64,000 nucleotides of DNA from NCBI GenBank assembly GCA_963814955.1, contig CAWFEX010000013.1, positions 186,001 to 250,000 of the forward strand, written 5' to 3'. The position numbers and the translations under genes are program-made. A model generated the notes under the pieces. The model had not been told where the DNA came from and ran no database searches. It saw nothing but the letters and a program-made list of their open reading frames with translations. This DNA is from DATCJA01 sp963814955 (GTDB lineage: Bacteria; Acidobacteriota; Vicinamibacteria; Vicinamibacterales; UBA2999). How positions within the stretch are numbered: position 1 is the stretch's first letter; each line of letters begins with the position of its first letter. This document shows, piece by piece, positions 52,277 to 62,013 of the stretch.

Positions 52277-53676
52277 TACAGATCCTCGAGTCGTCCCGTG
52301 CTATCGCCCTGCTGTTCCTGCTCGACGTCGTACAGGTCGAGCAGCCGCAGCAGCAGATTGCCCGTGGGCACGGTTTTCGTCTCGTAGGCGAGGTGCCGGT
52401 TGCCTTCCAGCCGGCCGCCGGCGCCGCCAACGAGGATGTGCGGCACGTCGTAGTGCTGGTGCTGATTCGAGTTGCCCATGTTGCTGCCGTACATGAGCAG
52501 CGAGTGATCGAGCAGGTTCCCGTCAGCCTCGGGAATGGAGCGAAGTTTTTCAGCGAAGTACACCAGCGTCGAAACGTGGTACCGATTCAGCTGGGCGTAA
52601 CGCCGCATCTGTGACGGATCGTCCTGATGGTGCGATCCACCATGGAAGCTCACGCTCGTACCGCCGTCGGGGAACAATGGTCCCTTTGGGAAGCGGTACA
52701 CCCGGCTGGTCAGATCGCGTGCACACAGCACGGTGGCGACGCGGGTGATGTCGGCCTTGAACGCCAGCGCGAGCAGGTCGTAGTGGAGCCGGATGTGCTC
52801 GTCGAAATCTTCGGGAATGCCGGGCGGAAGGTCGACAGACGGCACTTCGGTCGACGCCTTCGCGGCCAGTTGAAGGCGTCGCTCGATCTCGCGAATCTCT
52901 TCGGTGTACTGGTTGATGGTTCGCCGGTCTGCCGTGCCAAGATCGTTCTTTAGACGCTCCAGCTCGCCGACGAGCGAGTCCAGAATGCTGCGCCGCTGCA
53001 CGAGACGGGCGGCTCGTAACTCCGGCGCGCCGATGCTGCCGAACAGTCGCTCGAACACAACCTGCGGGTTGAGCTCCATGGGAATCGGCGCCGTTCGCAT
53101 CAGGGGCTCATCCGGGGGCGTCGGCAGCGCCGTCCACGAAATCGAGTTCGTGTACGCGCAGCTATACCCCTCGCCGCAGTTGCTCGAGCTTGCGTTCGGG
53201 TCTTCGACGGCCAGCTGCAGCGACGGCAGCAGCGTCTCGGCGCCGATCTTCCTCGCGATGAGCTGGTCGATGGTTGGACTGCCGACCGTCGCGTCGGAGC
53301 CCGCCGTCTTCCGAGGCTTGATTCCTGTCAGGTAGGCCGCTGCGACCCAATGGTCCGAGCCGGTGGTCCCTTCCGGCGGCTCAGCCGATTTCGACCACAG
53401 GCCGGTGAGCACGACCGTCTGCTTCTTGACCTTCTCGAGCGACTCGAGGATGAACGGCAGCCGTTCGGGCAGCGCGCCCGTGGTACCTGGCTCCCAGAGG
53501 CCGGGCGCCATGCCGTGCGGCATGAAGATCCCGACGAAGCGCTTCGGCGGTGCCGCGGTCTGGGCCAGCGCCAACCTGGCAGGCGCCATCGCATCCAGCA
53601 GGGGCAAGGCGAGCGTCACTCCAGATGTCCGCAGGAACGTCCGCCGGGGAATGTGCCGCTTGGTAATGAAGGACAT
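52276..53676 (-). CDS. DUF1552 family protein, Tat-exported
   Basis: This is a 466-residue protein. The ATG at 53676 gives MSFITKRHIPRRTFLRTSGV, a Tat signal ending near LALAQTA. FVGIFMPHGMAPGLWEP, TVVLTGLWSKSAEP, GSDHWVAAAYLTG, CSYANSISW-like text (CAYTNSISW) and SFHGGSHHQDDPSQM are standard DUF1552 features. HxxE/H clusters recall the alkaline-phosphatase-like or sulfatase-like domains related to DUF1501. The gene follows the DUF1592 cytochrome-type gene by 13 nt. The two families almost always occur together. Their biochemical role is unknown. Confidence 0.88.
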   Translation of the reverse strand: MSFITKRHIPRRTFLRTSGVTLALPLLDAMAPARLALAQTAAPPKRFVGIFMPHGMAPGLWEPGTTGALPERLPFILESLEKVKKQTVVLTGLWSKSAEPPEGTTGSDHWVAAAYLTGIKPRKTAGSDATVGSPTIDQLIARKIGAETLLPSLQLAVEDPNASSSNCGEGYSCAYTNSISWTALPTPPDEPLMRTAPIPMELNPQVVFERLFGSIGAPELRAARLVQRRSILDSLVGELERLKNDLGTADRRTINQYTEEIREIERRLQLAAKASTEVPSVDLPPGIPEDFDEHIRLHYDLLALAFKADITRVATVLCARDLTSRVYRFPKGPLFPDGGTSVSFHGGSHHQDDPSQMRRYAQLNRYHVSTLVYFAEKLRSIPEADGNLLDHSLLMYGSNMGNSNQHQHYDVPHILVGGAGGRLEGNRHLAYETKTVPTGNLLLRLLDLYDVEQEQQGDSTGRLEDL

Positions 53677-53689
53677 ATGGGCTTCTCTC

Positions 53690-56235
53690 TCACCGCGTCG
53701 GGCCGACGGACGCCTCGCGCACGACATCTGCATCCGATCGGGCCTTGGTGTTCATCTGAAACGGCGCACTCTTGACGATGCCAATGACGATGGCAGCGAA
53801 TCGATTGCCCTGGCGGTCGGCGTCGCGAGCAATCGCGCGCACGAGCGGCATGTCCTGATACTCGACGCCACGTCCGAGGGCATACGTCATCAGCTTTTCA
53901 ACGGTGACCCGCACAAACTGCGCCGAATAACTCGTGAGCCACGTCCGAAGGTCGGTGGGGCCGTCGACGCTGGCTCCATCGAACAGCTCGGCCGAAGCGT
54001 CAACTGGCGTTCCCTCGTCGTGACTGCGCCACAACCCGACGGCGTCGAAGTTCTCCAGCGCGAACCCGATCGGGTCCATCAACCGGTGACACTGCACGCA
54101 GTCGGGGCGTACGCGATGCTCGACCATCTTTTCGCGCATCGACGGTTCCCGCGCACTCCCTCTCAGATCGGCGGTCCGCGGTGGAAGCGGGGGCACGTTG
54201 GCTGGCGGGTCGGGTGGGTTCACGCCGAGGATGTTGCTCATGATCCACTTGCCGCGCGTGACAGGGGAAGTGCGTTCGGGCTTGGACGTGGTCGTCAGAA
54301 ACGCGCCCTTGCCGAGCAGCCCGCGCCGCATCTCCAGGCCGGGACCGAGCGGAACCCGTCTGAACTGGCTGCCGTAGATGTGGGGGATGCCGTAGTGGCG
54401 CGCCAGCCGCTCGTTCACGAAGGTGTAGTCCGCGGTGAGCAGGTCGGTCACGCTGCGGTCCTCACCGATGATGCTGTCGAAAAGCATCTCGACCTCGGTG
54501 CGCATGGCCTGGCGCAGCGGATCGTCGAAGTCGGTAAACAGCATCGGAACGGGCACCGCGCTGTCGAGCCCCCGCAAGTTCAGCCACTGGCCGGCGAAGT
54601 TTTGCGACAGCGCCTTCGCCTTTGGATGTTTCAGCATCCGACGAACCTGTTGCTCCAGCACGATCGGATCGCGGAGGCGTCCCTGACGGGCGACGGCCAG
54701 CAGCGCCTGGTCAGGCGGACGGCTCCACAGGAAAAACGAGAGGCGTGACGCAAGATCGATGTCGGTAATCTTGTACGGCTGGCCGGGTGCCAGTCCTGCC
54801 GGCTCCTCTTCGATTCGATAGACGAACTGCGGAGAGGCAAGAATGCGCGCGAGCGCCATCTCGATCCCGACTTCAAAATCCTTCTCACGCCGACCCGCAG
54901 CGTAGAACTGCATGAGCAGGTCGATATCACTTTGAACCGCCGGTCGCCGGTACGCCTGTGTCACCAGCGTGCCCAGGATCCGTCGGGCGCACGGCGTTTC
55001 GTTGGCGACGCTGGCGGGTTTGCAGATGAGGATTCGCCGGCGGCTCGGTGAATCGGCCGGCGGTTTGGCGTCGTACGGCCCTTCGATGCGTATCTGTCCT
55101 ACGTGCGGAAAGAACGTGTAGCCGGGCGTCGGGCCCGTCTGAATCGTGGAACGCCGGAAGCGGCAATCCAGATCGAGCAGCGGAGCATAATGCGTGGCCA
55201 GGAACGTAACGCCCACCCGATGCCGACCGGCGGTTGTCGTGAAGCGAACGCGCATCGGCGCGCCATCGCGGCCGCCAAAGAACGCCTCCGGCCCTGCCTG
55301 GCCGGATCGTCCGGCCCCTTGTTGGCGTCCGCGACAGTCGGCGGCCGGGAGCCGTCCGCCTCCCTGCCAGTCCAGCAGTCCCAGCCGGTCGCCGTCCAGC
55401 AGGATGGCAAGGCGCTCACAGGGCACCGAACCGAATCCTGCTGGCGACATGTTGTCGCCAAATATGGGCGTCACGGTGATCGTGTATTCACCGTCCGATG
55501 GAAACAGGTGATCCACGAGCATGCCCCCGCGCGTGCCGAACGGGAGCCCCTCGATGTGATAGTCCTGCGAGGTGTCCTCACGCGGCCGGTGGATTGCGAG
55601 GGTCGGCGGCTCCGGTACTCCAAGCGCCAGCCGGGCGATCTTCTGTGCAGACGTCACGTACGCTTCCACCAGCGTCGATGAGATCCCGAGGGCGCCGGCA
55701 ATGTTGTCGAACCCCGAGGTCGAGTCGTCTGCCGGCAGATATGTCGCGGCATCGATCGGCAAGTCGAGCAAATCGGAGACGGCGTTCGCGTACTCGACTC
55801 GATTCAACCGGTGCAGTCCCGGGGACGGAGTGTGAAGGACCGAGCTCCGATCGAGTTCGTTTTCAACCCAGGAGATCAGCGACTTGAGCGCGGCGCCATC
55901 GGGTCGGGGCATGCCGGCGGGCGGCATCATGCCCGCGCGCAGCTTGCGGGCTACGAGCTCCCAGGTGCGCGCCTCGCGCGCCACGTGCGTCAGGTCGAGC
56001 GCATCCAGGACGAGCTTGCGCGCCGAGTCGACGCCGGCAGCCCTGGCTTTCTCGTTGTGGCAACCGAGGCAGTAACGGTCGAGCAGCTGTCTGTGAGCAC
56101 CGGCCGTCGATGTGAGGGGCGCAGACGTTTGTGGCGGCGCCGGGTGTACTTGGCGGCGCCGGGTGTAGCTGCCCAGGCAACCCACACCAGTGAGGCACTC
56201 GCAAAAACCACGAAAACGCGGACATTCACTCCCAT
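53690..56235 (-). CDS. DUF1592/DUF1588/DUF1585 cytochrome-type secreted protein (frame break in N-terminus)
   Basis: This is a protein of about 845 residues. A good signal peptide, MGVNVRVFVVFASASLVWVAWA, starts at 56235 in one frame; the main body is in another, and a 17-nt direct repeat at 56132-56167 lies where the frames must join. The body shows the haem motif YCLGCHNEKA, then RLNRVEYANAVSDLL (DUF1587-like), a carbohydrate-binding-like middle, YRRPAVQSDIDLLMQFY (DUF1595), the DUF1592 block with RLSFFLWSRPPDQALL, DUF1588 with GKGAFLTTTSKPERTSPVTRGKW, a second CVQCH in HRVRPDCVQCHRLMDP, and DUF1585 at the end. It is likely periplasmic or surface-bound with haem. Confidence 0.85.
56132..56167. 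repeat. Tandem 19-bp duplication at the start of the DUF1592 gene
   Basis: TGGCGGCGCCGGGTGTA occurs at 56132-56148 and again at 56151-56167 with a period of 19 nt. The period is not a multiple of three, so the duplication shifts the frame between the signal peptide and the haem domain of the gene. It may be a true slippage event or an assembly artefact. Confidence 0.6.
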
Positions 56236-56366
56236 CGCGCTCCACGTGGATGCGCCGGCCCACGCTTCCGGCGGGCCTTAGTGTAGCGCCGCGGGCCGTA
56301 TCGAGGAAGCGGCGGCAGCTAAGCTTCAGGTGGCGTCCGGTACATGCTTGCAGTAGATTCCCGCCC

Positions 56367-57629
56367 ATGCCTCATCTCACACCGGTCTCGTCACGCGACC
56401 GTATCGAAACGCTGGACGTGCTCCGCGGTTTTGCCCTCCTGGGCATCCTCGCCATGAACATCCGAGGCATGGCCGGCCCTCTGAGCTCGTATATGTACCC
56501 GTACGCGCTGTTCGATTACACCGGTGCGAGCCGCGTCGCGTACATCTTCACGAGCGTGGTCTTCGACCTCAAGATGATGGGGCTGTTCTCAATGCTCTTC
56601 GGGGTGGGGGTTCTCTTGTACACCGCCAAATCCACCGAGAGCGGGCGGCCCCCGCGCGGCCTCTGGTTCCGGAGAATGGGGTGGCTTCTCGCCATTGGCC
56701 TTGTGCACGCGTATCTGATCTGGGGTGGAGACATCCTCGTGCCCTACTCGATGTGCGGCATTCTCATCCTGTGGTGGGTGCGCCGCCTGCCCGCTGGCGT
56801 GCTCATGGTCGCGGCAGTTCTGGTGTTAAGCGTCGGCGCGGTTCTGGGGATCGTGCATGCCCTCGGCTGGGAAGAAATGTCGGCCGCTGAGCGCGCACAG
56901 GAAGCCGCGATCATGATGCCCACACCGGAGCAGGCCCGCGAGCATCTCAGCTGGATGCTCGGATCGTATCCGGAAGCCGTCGCGCGCCACGCACCGGACG
57001 TGTTCCTGTTCCAGACAGTGTTCTTTCTGGCGTTCTTTCTCTGGCGCTGCAGCGGCATGATGCTGCTGGGCATGGCCCTCTACAAATGGGGCTTCCTCGA
57101 CGGCCGCCGGTCGACCGGCACGTACGCGCTGGTGGCCGCGTTGTGCATCCCCGGAGGCCTGTTGCTCGCGTGGTACGGCACCGTTGTGCTGGAACGCATT
57201 CAATTCGCCGTGCCGGAGCGCGCGTTCGCCGATCTGTGGAATTACGTGGGAGCCGTTGCAGCCTCTGTTGGTTATGCGGCAGCACTGGTTCTGCTGGTGA
57301 AGAGTGGCGCACTGGGTCGTCTGCGTCGAGCGCTCGCGGCCGTTGGCCAGATGGCGTTCTCGAATTACCTGCTTCACAGCGTCGTGACATCCATCCTCTT
57401 TCTTGGCTGGGGATTCGGTCTCGCGGGTCAGCTCGATTACGCTGAACAGCTCGTCGTGGTCGTGGCGATCTGGGCAGCCCAGCTCGTGGTCAGCCCCATC
57501 TGGCTCGGGCGCTACCGATTCGGGCCGGCCGAGTGGCTCTGGCGATCGCTGACGTACTGGAAAAGGCAGCCGATGCTACGTAATCCTTCGCATCCATCCC
57601 CATTCGAGCACGCGGCAGCCGGCACGTAG
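56367..57629 (+). CDS. DUF418 family membrane protein (YeiB-like)
   Basis: This is a 420-residue integral membrane protein, ATG 56367. The start SRDRIETLDVLRGFALLGILAMNI is the DUF418/heparan-acetyltransferase-like signature. A later PALFLFQTVFF-like helix and MGQMAFSNYLLHSVV with the Tyr-Leu-His end (here FSNYLLHS) complete the pattern. About ten helices can be counted. The insertion AERAQEAAIMMPTPEQAREHL with GSYPEAVARHAPDVF is typical of the family. The function is unknown. It is divergent from the DUF1592 gene with about 130 nt between the starts. Confidence 0.88.
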   Translation: MPHLTPVSSRDRIETLDVLRGFALLGILAMNIRGMAGPLSSYMYPYALFDYTGASRVAYIFTSVVFDLKMMGLFSMLFGVGVLLYTAKSTESGRPPRGLWFRRMGWLLAIGLVHAYLIWGGDILVPYSMCGILILWWVRRLPAGVLMVAAVLVLSVGAVLGIVHALGWEEMSAAERAQEAAIMMPTPEQAREHLSWMLGSYPEAVARHAPDVFLFQTVFFLAFFLWRCSGMMLLGMALYKWGFLDGRRSTGTYALVAALCIPGGLLLAWYGTVVLERIQFAVPERAFADLWNYVGAVAASVGYAAALVLLVKSGALGRLRRALAAVGQMAFSNYLLHSVVTSILFLGWGFGLAGQLDYAEQLVVVVAIWAAQLVVSPIWLGRYRFGPAEWLWRSLTYWKRQPMLRNPSHPSPFEHAAAGT

Positions 57630-57686
57630 GAGCACGAGAAAATCGAACGCACGTCCAATCGCGCGTTCGCCCGCGTCCCGGAGCGT

Positions 57687-58925
57687 ATGATCTACGTCGT
57701 GACCCGCAGGGCCGCGCTGCCGCTTCTGCTCGCGCTGATCGCGTTTACGGTTCACGCCGAAGACTGGCCGGAGTTCCGCGGCCCGACGGGGCAGGGCCAC
57801 TCGGCCGAGCGCGGCTTGCCGCTCGAGTGGAGCGAGTCGCGGAACGTGATCTGGAAAACGCCGGTTCCGGGCCTTGGGTGGTCGACGCCGGTGGTCGCAG
57901 GCGGGCGTGTCTGGCTGACAACGGCGGTGCGGGAGCGCGGCAGCGCGTCGCTCCGGGTGCTGGCGTTCGACGTTCAAACCGGAGTCCCGATCATCAACGT
58001 CGAAGCATTTCGGCTCGGCAATGCCGCCCTCACCAACGCGAAGAACAGCCACGCGTCACCGACCCCGGTCATCGACGGCGACCGCGTATATGTCCACTTC
58101 GGCGCCGACGGCACAGCCGCGCTGACGACGTCCGGCGAGATTGTGTGGAAAGCGCGATTTCCCTATGTCACCCAGCACGGCAACGGCGGATCGCCGGTCG
58201 TCTTCGAAGATCTGTTGATCTTCAGCTGCGACGGGTGGGATGCGGCATTTGTCATCGCCCTCGACAAGCGGACTGGAAAAGTCCGATGGAAGACGCAACG
58301 CCGTTCGCCGTCGGACCAGGCCTACACCACTCCACTCGTGATTCGTGTCGGGGAACGGGACCAGGTCGTCAGCATCGGCGCCTATCGCGCGGCCGCCTAC
58401 GATCCGCGATCAGGAAAAGAGATCTGGCGGGTGGCGTACGCAGACGGTTTCTCCAACGTGCCGCGCCCGGTGTACGGCCACGGGCTCGTCTACATCGCAA
58501 CCGGATTCCAGCAGCCGTCCCTGCTGGCTGTGCGAGCCGACGGCACTGGCGATATCACTAAAACCCATACCGCGTGGACGCTGCAGCGGGGCGCGCCTTT
58601 GACGCCGTCACCGCTGCTCGTCGGAGACGAGCTGTTCGTCGTGAGCGACATCGGCGTGGCATCCGCGCTGGATGCGAAAACCGGAGCGTCGCACTGGGTG
58701 CGGCGGATTGGCGGCAACCATTCTGCGTCGCCGGTGTTTGCCGACGGACGGATCTATTTCCTGAGCGAAGAGGGACTGGCGACCGTCATTGCACCCGGTA
58801 CCGAGTTCCGCGTCCTGGCAAGAAATCAGCTCGACGGGGCGACTCTGGCTTCAATGGCCATTTCTGACAGCTCGATCTTCATTCGCAGCGACACTCATTT
58901 GTACCGTCTCGGCACGCCGAGATAG
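57687..58925 (+). CDS. Secreted PQQ-like beta-propeller repeat protein
   Basis: This is a 412-residue exported protein (ATG 57687, signal peptide to TVHAEDW). DWPEFRGPTGQGHSAERGLP is the usual opening of the BamB/quinoprotein-like propellers of Acidobacteriota and Planctomycetes. Blades are marked by NVIWKTPVPGLGWSTPVV, GEIVWKARF, GKVRWKTQRR, GKEIWRVAY and GASHWVRRIGG. No Cys pair or haem motif is present, so it may be a scaffold or may hold no cofactor. It has no close gene partner except for the DUF2971-like gene 26 nt downstream. Confidence 0.85.
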   Translation: MIYVVTRRAALPLLLALIAFTVHAEDWPEFRGPTGQGHSAERGLPLEWSESRNVIWKTPVPGLGWSTPVVAGGRVWLTTAVRERGSASLRVLAFDVQTGVPIINVEAFRLGNAALTNAKNSHASPTPVIDGDRVYVHFGADGTAALTTSGEIVWKARFPYVTQHGNGGSPVVFEDLLIFSCDGWDAAFVIALDKRTGKVRWKTQRRSPSDQAYTTPLVIRVGERDQVVSIGAYRAAAYDPRSGKEIWRVAYADGFSNVPRPVYGHGLVYIATGFQQPSLLAVRADGTGDITKTHTAWTLQRGAPLTPSPLLVGDELFVVSDIGVASALDAKTGASHWVRRIGGNHSASPVFADGRIYFLSEEGLATVIAPGTEFRVLARNQLDGATLASMAISDSSIFIRSDTHLYRLGTPR

Positions 58926-58951
58926 GCAGTGCGTCGAACAGCGCCCAGGTG

Positions 58952-59715
58952 ATGTCCCACCAGTCCCACCCGGAGTTTCTACCCCCTTCCAACGTAAACG
59001 TGCCGCTGTGGCGGTTCATGGATCTCGAGAGATTCACAGTCGCTGGTGTCGGCGAAGTCGTTGTACTTCGCTCGCGGCGACGCATTCCAGGGCGATTTTG
59101 ACGAGATGCTGACGGAACAGATCGACAAGACCATCTTCGAAACTGCCGATTCGTCGATGTACGACATGTGGCGTGAGGCGCAGCTCAGCGACAGACTCAA
59201 CGCGTACATCAGTTGCTGGCATGCAACGGAGGCGGAGCCGGAACGCGTGTGGGAGATGTATGGTGCACATGCCGCGGTGGCGATCAAGAGCACGTACTGG
59301 CGTCTGTGCCGCAGTTTCGATGCGCATCTGGAGCCCGTATATATCGGACTTGTCCATTACGGCGCGGAAGATCTCGCCGCGAGCGAGAGCCTGCCGAACG
59401 GCTTTGCGTTCTGGATGCACAAACAGCGGAGCTGTGAACCTGAACGTGAACTGCGCGCGCTGATCTGGCGGCCGCGAAACTTTCCGGTCGCGATCACCGG
59501 AGCCAAGCGGCGACAATCGGCCGAAGTCTGTACGGGACGTGGGCGCGGATTCCAGCCCCACTGGTGTCCTCGTTCCCGTGCCCCTGGATGAACTGATTGA
59601 GACCGTCGTCGTACTGGCAGCAGCGCCGCGCCACGAGGTGACACACGTTGAAGAACTGCTCAAGGGCGCGGGTGTGGCAGCCCCGGTGGTCCGATTACGG
59701 CCAGGTCCGTCATGA
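58952..59715 (+). CDS. DUF2971-like protein (two frame breaks)
   Basis: This is a protein of about 254 residues. It begins MSHQSHPEFLPPSNVNVPLW at 58952. After LERFT the frame shifts at 59039 and continues SLVSAKSLYFARGDAFQGDF, which is the entry signature of DUF2971. YISCWHATEAEPERVWEMYG and AVAIKSTYWRLC follow, the latter two also typical. A second shift near 59535 (one extra G) restores VGADSSPTGVLVPVPLDELI and the stop at 59713. The longest uncorrected frame (59046-59591) covers only the middle. The family often occurs in defence or mobile contexts, but its function is unknown and no such context is seen here. Confidence 0.65.
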
Positions 59716-59797
59716 TTCCCGTTGACACGAATCTCGCACGGCGCGATGCAAATGCGAGTTTGCGCTCGCGGCCGCTGCGTGCATAGACTGGAGGCCC

Positions 59798-60619
59798 ATG
59801 AGGCTCCGGACACTTAGCGTTCTGCACCTCGCGGTGGCGTTGTCGCTCAGTCAATTGCCCGCCGGTGCCCAGACCGCGGACAGAGCGGCGCAGGCTCCTC
59901 AGCCTTCGGGCATTCCGCGCACCCGTGATGGCAAACCCGATCTGTCGGGTATCTGGCAGGCGTTTACCACCGCCAACGACAATCTCCTGTCCCACTCCGC
60001 GAGCGAAGGGGTTCCCGCGGGGGTTGGCGTGGTGGAGGGCGACGAGATTCCGTACCGCCCTGAGGCGCTCGCCCGGAAGCAGGACAATTTGGCGAATCGA
60101 GCGACGCGCGACACCGAAGCAAAATGCTACCTGCCGGGCGTCCCGCGCATCACGTACATGCCGTTCCCGTTTCAGATTGTCCAGATGCCCGAGGTCACCA
60201 CGATCCTGTACCAGTACCTCCACGCGGTTCGTCACATTCATACGAACGGGACCCCGCATCCGAGAGGACCCATCGAGTGGTGGATGGGCGATTCACGCGG
60301 CCGCTGGGAAGGCGACACGCTCGTCGTTGACGTCGTGCACTTCAACGAGGACACGTGGTTCGACAGAACCGGCAACTTCCACAGCGATGCCCTGCACGTC
60401 GTCGAGCGATACACGCTCGCGGATGCCGATCACATCGATTACGAAGTGACGATCGAAGATCCGAAGGTGTTCACGCGGCCGTGGAAGATGCGCATGTTGC
60501 TCTACCGGCGGAAGGAACCGAACTTTCAGCTTCTCGACTACGACTGTTATGCGTTCCAGTGGGAAAAGTCACTATCCGTACCCGGGGCGTTGATCGCGAG
60601 AAACGGAGCGTTCCAATGA
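59798..60619 (+). CDS. Secreted GRWEGD-family protein of unknown function
   Basis: This is a 273-residue exported protein, ATG 59798 behind GGAGG. The signal peptide ends PAGAQTAD. Parts in order are GIPRTRDGKPDLSGIWQAF, KCYLPGVPRITYMPFPFQI, SRGRWEGDTLVVDVVHFNEDTWF, GNFHSDALHVVERYTL, IEDPKVFTRPWKM, and LDYDCYAFQWEK. It overlaps the next family member by ATGA. The charged core and the FN-x-x-TWFD loop are better preserved here than in the block at 10.5-13.5 kb. Function is unknown. Confidence 0.75.
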   Translation: MRLRTLSVLHLAVALSLSQLPAGAQTADRAAQAPQPSGIPRTRDGKPDLSGIWQAFTTANDNLLSHSASEGVPAGVGVVEGDEIPYRPEALARKQDNLANRATRDTEAKCYLPGVPRITYMPFPFQIVQMPEVTTILYQYLHAVRHIHTNGTPHPRGPIEWWMGDSRGRWEGDTLVVDVVHFNEDTWFDRTGNFHSDALHVVERYTLADADHIDYEVTIEDPKVFTRPWKMRMLLYRRKEPNFQLLDYDCYAFQWEKSLSVPGALIARNGAFQ

Positions 60620-61467
60620 GATGGCACCAGGCGGTAAGGGTTCTCGGGATCGGCGTGGCACTCGTGGGGCTGTCCGTTTCGCTGTCAGGTCAGGGTGCGC
60701 AGCCCCAACCTTCAACACCGCAGAGCCCATGGCCTCCGGCGCGGACCGCAGACGGACAGCCCGACGTGCAGGGTTCGTGGCGTCCCGTACTGGGGGGGAC
60801 CCACTCGTTGGACCCGGCGAAGAGCAGTGCGGTGGATTTCGAAGAGCGGTTGAGCGGAGTGGTCAAGCTCAATCCAAGCCGGATCGTGGACCCGCCGGAC
60901 GGCCACATCCCGTATCAGCCGTGGGCGGCGGCGCTGCGGAAGGAACTCGAGGCGGCGTACGAGAATCCGACCAAGCCCGAGCACATCGACACGCAGACCC
61001 GCTGCTTCGTGCCCAGCGTGCCGCGTTTGTACTACTTTCCGACGTTCAAGATTCTTCAGCCGCCCGGGAGTGTCGTGTTCGTTTGGGATGAGTATCATGC
61101 GTTTCGCGTCATCCCGCTGGACGGCCGGCCGCGCGTCCCCGCCAACCTGAAGCTGTGGATGGGCGATGCGCGTGGCCGTTGGGAAGGAAACACGCTCGTC
61201 GTGGATACGACCAATCTCAACGCGAAATCACGACTCGACGTCGTCGGAGATTTCTTCAGCGACAAAGCGCACATCGTGGAGCGGTTCATCTTCATCGATG
61301 CCAACACGATGAATTACGAGGCCACGATCACCGACCCAACCGTGTTTACCCGACCGTGGACGATGCGGGTAGCTCAGAGGCGAATGCCGGACGACGAAAT
61401 GTGGGAGTGGGCGTGCCACGAAGGCGAGCAGGACGCGGCCAACTCGTCGAGCAAGGTCGTCCACTAG
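60616..61467 (+). CDS. Secreted GRWEGD-family protein of unknown function
   Basis: This is a 283-residue exported protein with its start in an ATGA overlap with the gene before. The signal peptide ends SLSGQGAQP. Features are WPPARTADGQPDVQGSW, IPYQPWAAALRKELEAAY, TRCFVPSVPRLYYFPTFK, ARGRWEGNTLVVDTTNLNAK, DFFSDKAHIVERFIFIDA, TDPTVFTRPWTM and EWACHEGEQDAAN. It forms a two-gene operon with its paralogue. The stop overlaps that of the convergent GNAT gene. Function is unknown. Confidence 0.75.
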   Translation: MRWHQAVRVLGIGVALVGLSVSLSGQGAQPQPSTPQSPWPPARTADGQPDVQGSWRPVLGGTHSLDPAKSSAVDFEERLSGVVKLNPSRIVDPPDGHIPYQPWAAALRKELEAAYENPTKPEHIDTQTRCFVPSVPRLYYFPTFKILQPPGSVVFVWDEYHAFRVIPLDGRPRVPANLKLWMGDARGRWEGNTLVVDTTNLNAKSRLDVVGDFFSDKAHIVERFIFIDANTMNYEATITDPTVFTRPWTMRVAQRRMPDDEMWEWACHEGEQDAANSSSKVVH

Positions 61468-61946
61468 AGCAGGAGCTTCCGCATCTTCAACGCGTCCATC
61501 CGAAGACCGGAACGAAGAACGTGCTGCTTCCGTTCCACGGCCTCATAGCCGAGAGCAACATAAAACGGTTCGGCGTTCACTGAAGCATGGAGCTCGAGGT
61601 GTGAGAGGCCTCGCTCTTGGGCCATACGCTCCATCTCCCGCACCAGGGCCGAGCCGACGCCCCTGCGGGCAGCGCTGGGGACGACATAGCAGGCCCGCAG
61701 CTCCGCCTTCTGAACGACGAGGGCACCGAGACCTACCGGCTCGCCGTCGAGTTCCGCTATCAGACGAATCTCACGATCGCCGTTTTTCAGGAAACCGCGA
61801 ACCGAAGCCTCTGTGACGGGCGCGGCCCACGCTTCGATGACGTCAGGCGGGTAGTGCTGTGCAGGAAGTCCGCGAACCGAGCGCCCATGGATTTCAAGGA
61901 ACAAACGTCCCTCATCGTCACGCATAGGGCGGACCACGACAGCCAT
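61464..61946 (-). CDS. GNAT family N-acetyltransferase
   Basis: This is a 160-residue protein, ATG 61946. The acetyl-CoA-binding core is VVPSAARRGVGSALVREMERMA, and HLELHASVNAEPFYVALGYEAV follows as the usual C-terminal strand-helix. IRPM-type start (VVRPMRDDEGRLF) fits. The substrate is unknown. It ends tail-to-tail with the gene at 60616. Confidence 0.87.
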   Translation of the reverse strand: MAVVVRPMRDDEGRLFLEIHGRSVRGLPAQHYPPDVIEAWAAPVTEASVRGFLKNGDREIRLIAELDGEPVGLGALVVQKAELRACYVVPSAARRGVGSALVREMERMAQERGLSHLELHASVNAEPFYVALGYEAVERKQHVLRSGLRMDALKMRKLLL

Positions 61947-62013
61947 GTTTGGAAGTGCGGTGTGCCGGCCGCGACGTCAGCGCGGCCGGTAGTGATTCAG
62001 AAAGAACGGACGA

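Noticed and set aside
53363..54748. 461-residue plus-strand frame opposite the DUF1592/DUF1552 genes
   Set aside because: It spans two clear genes on the other strand, has no recognisable motif and looks like an antisense shadow.
58952..59715. DUF2971-like gene as sign of a defence island
   Set aside because: No restriction, toxin, phage or mobile genes lie nearby; the family alone is not enough.
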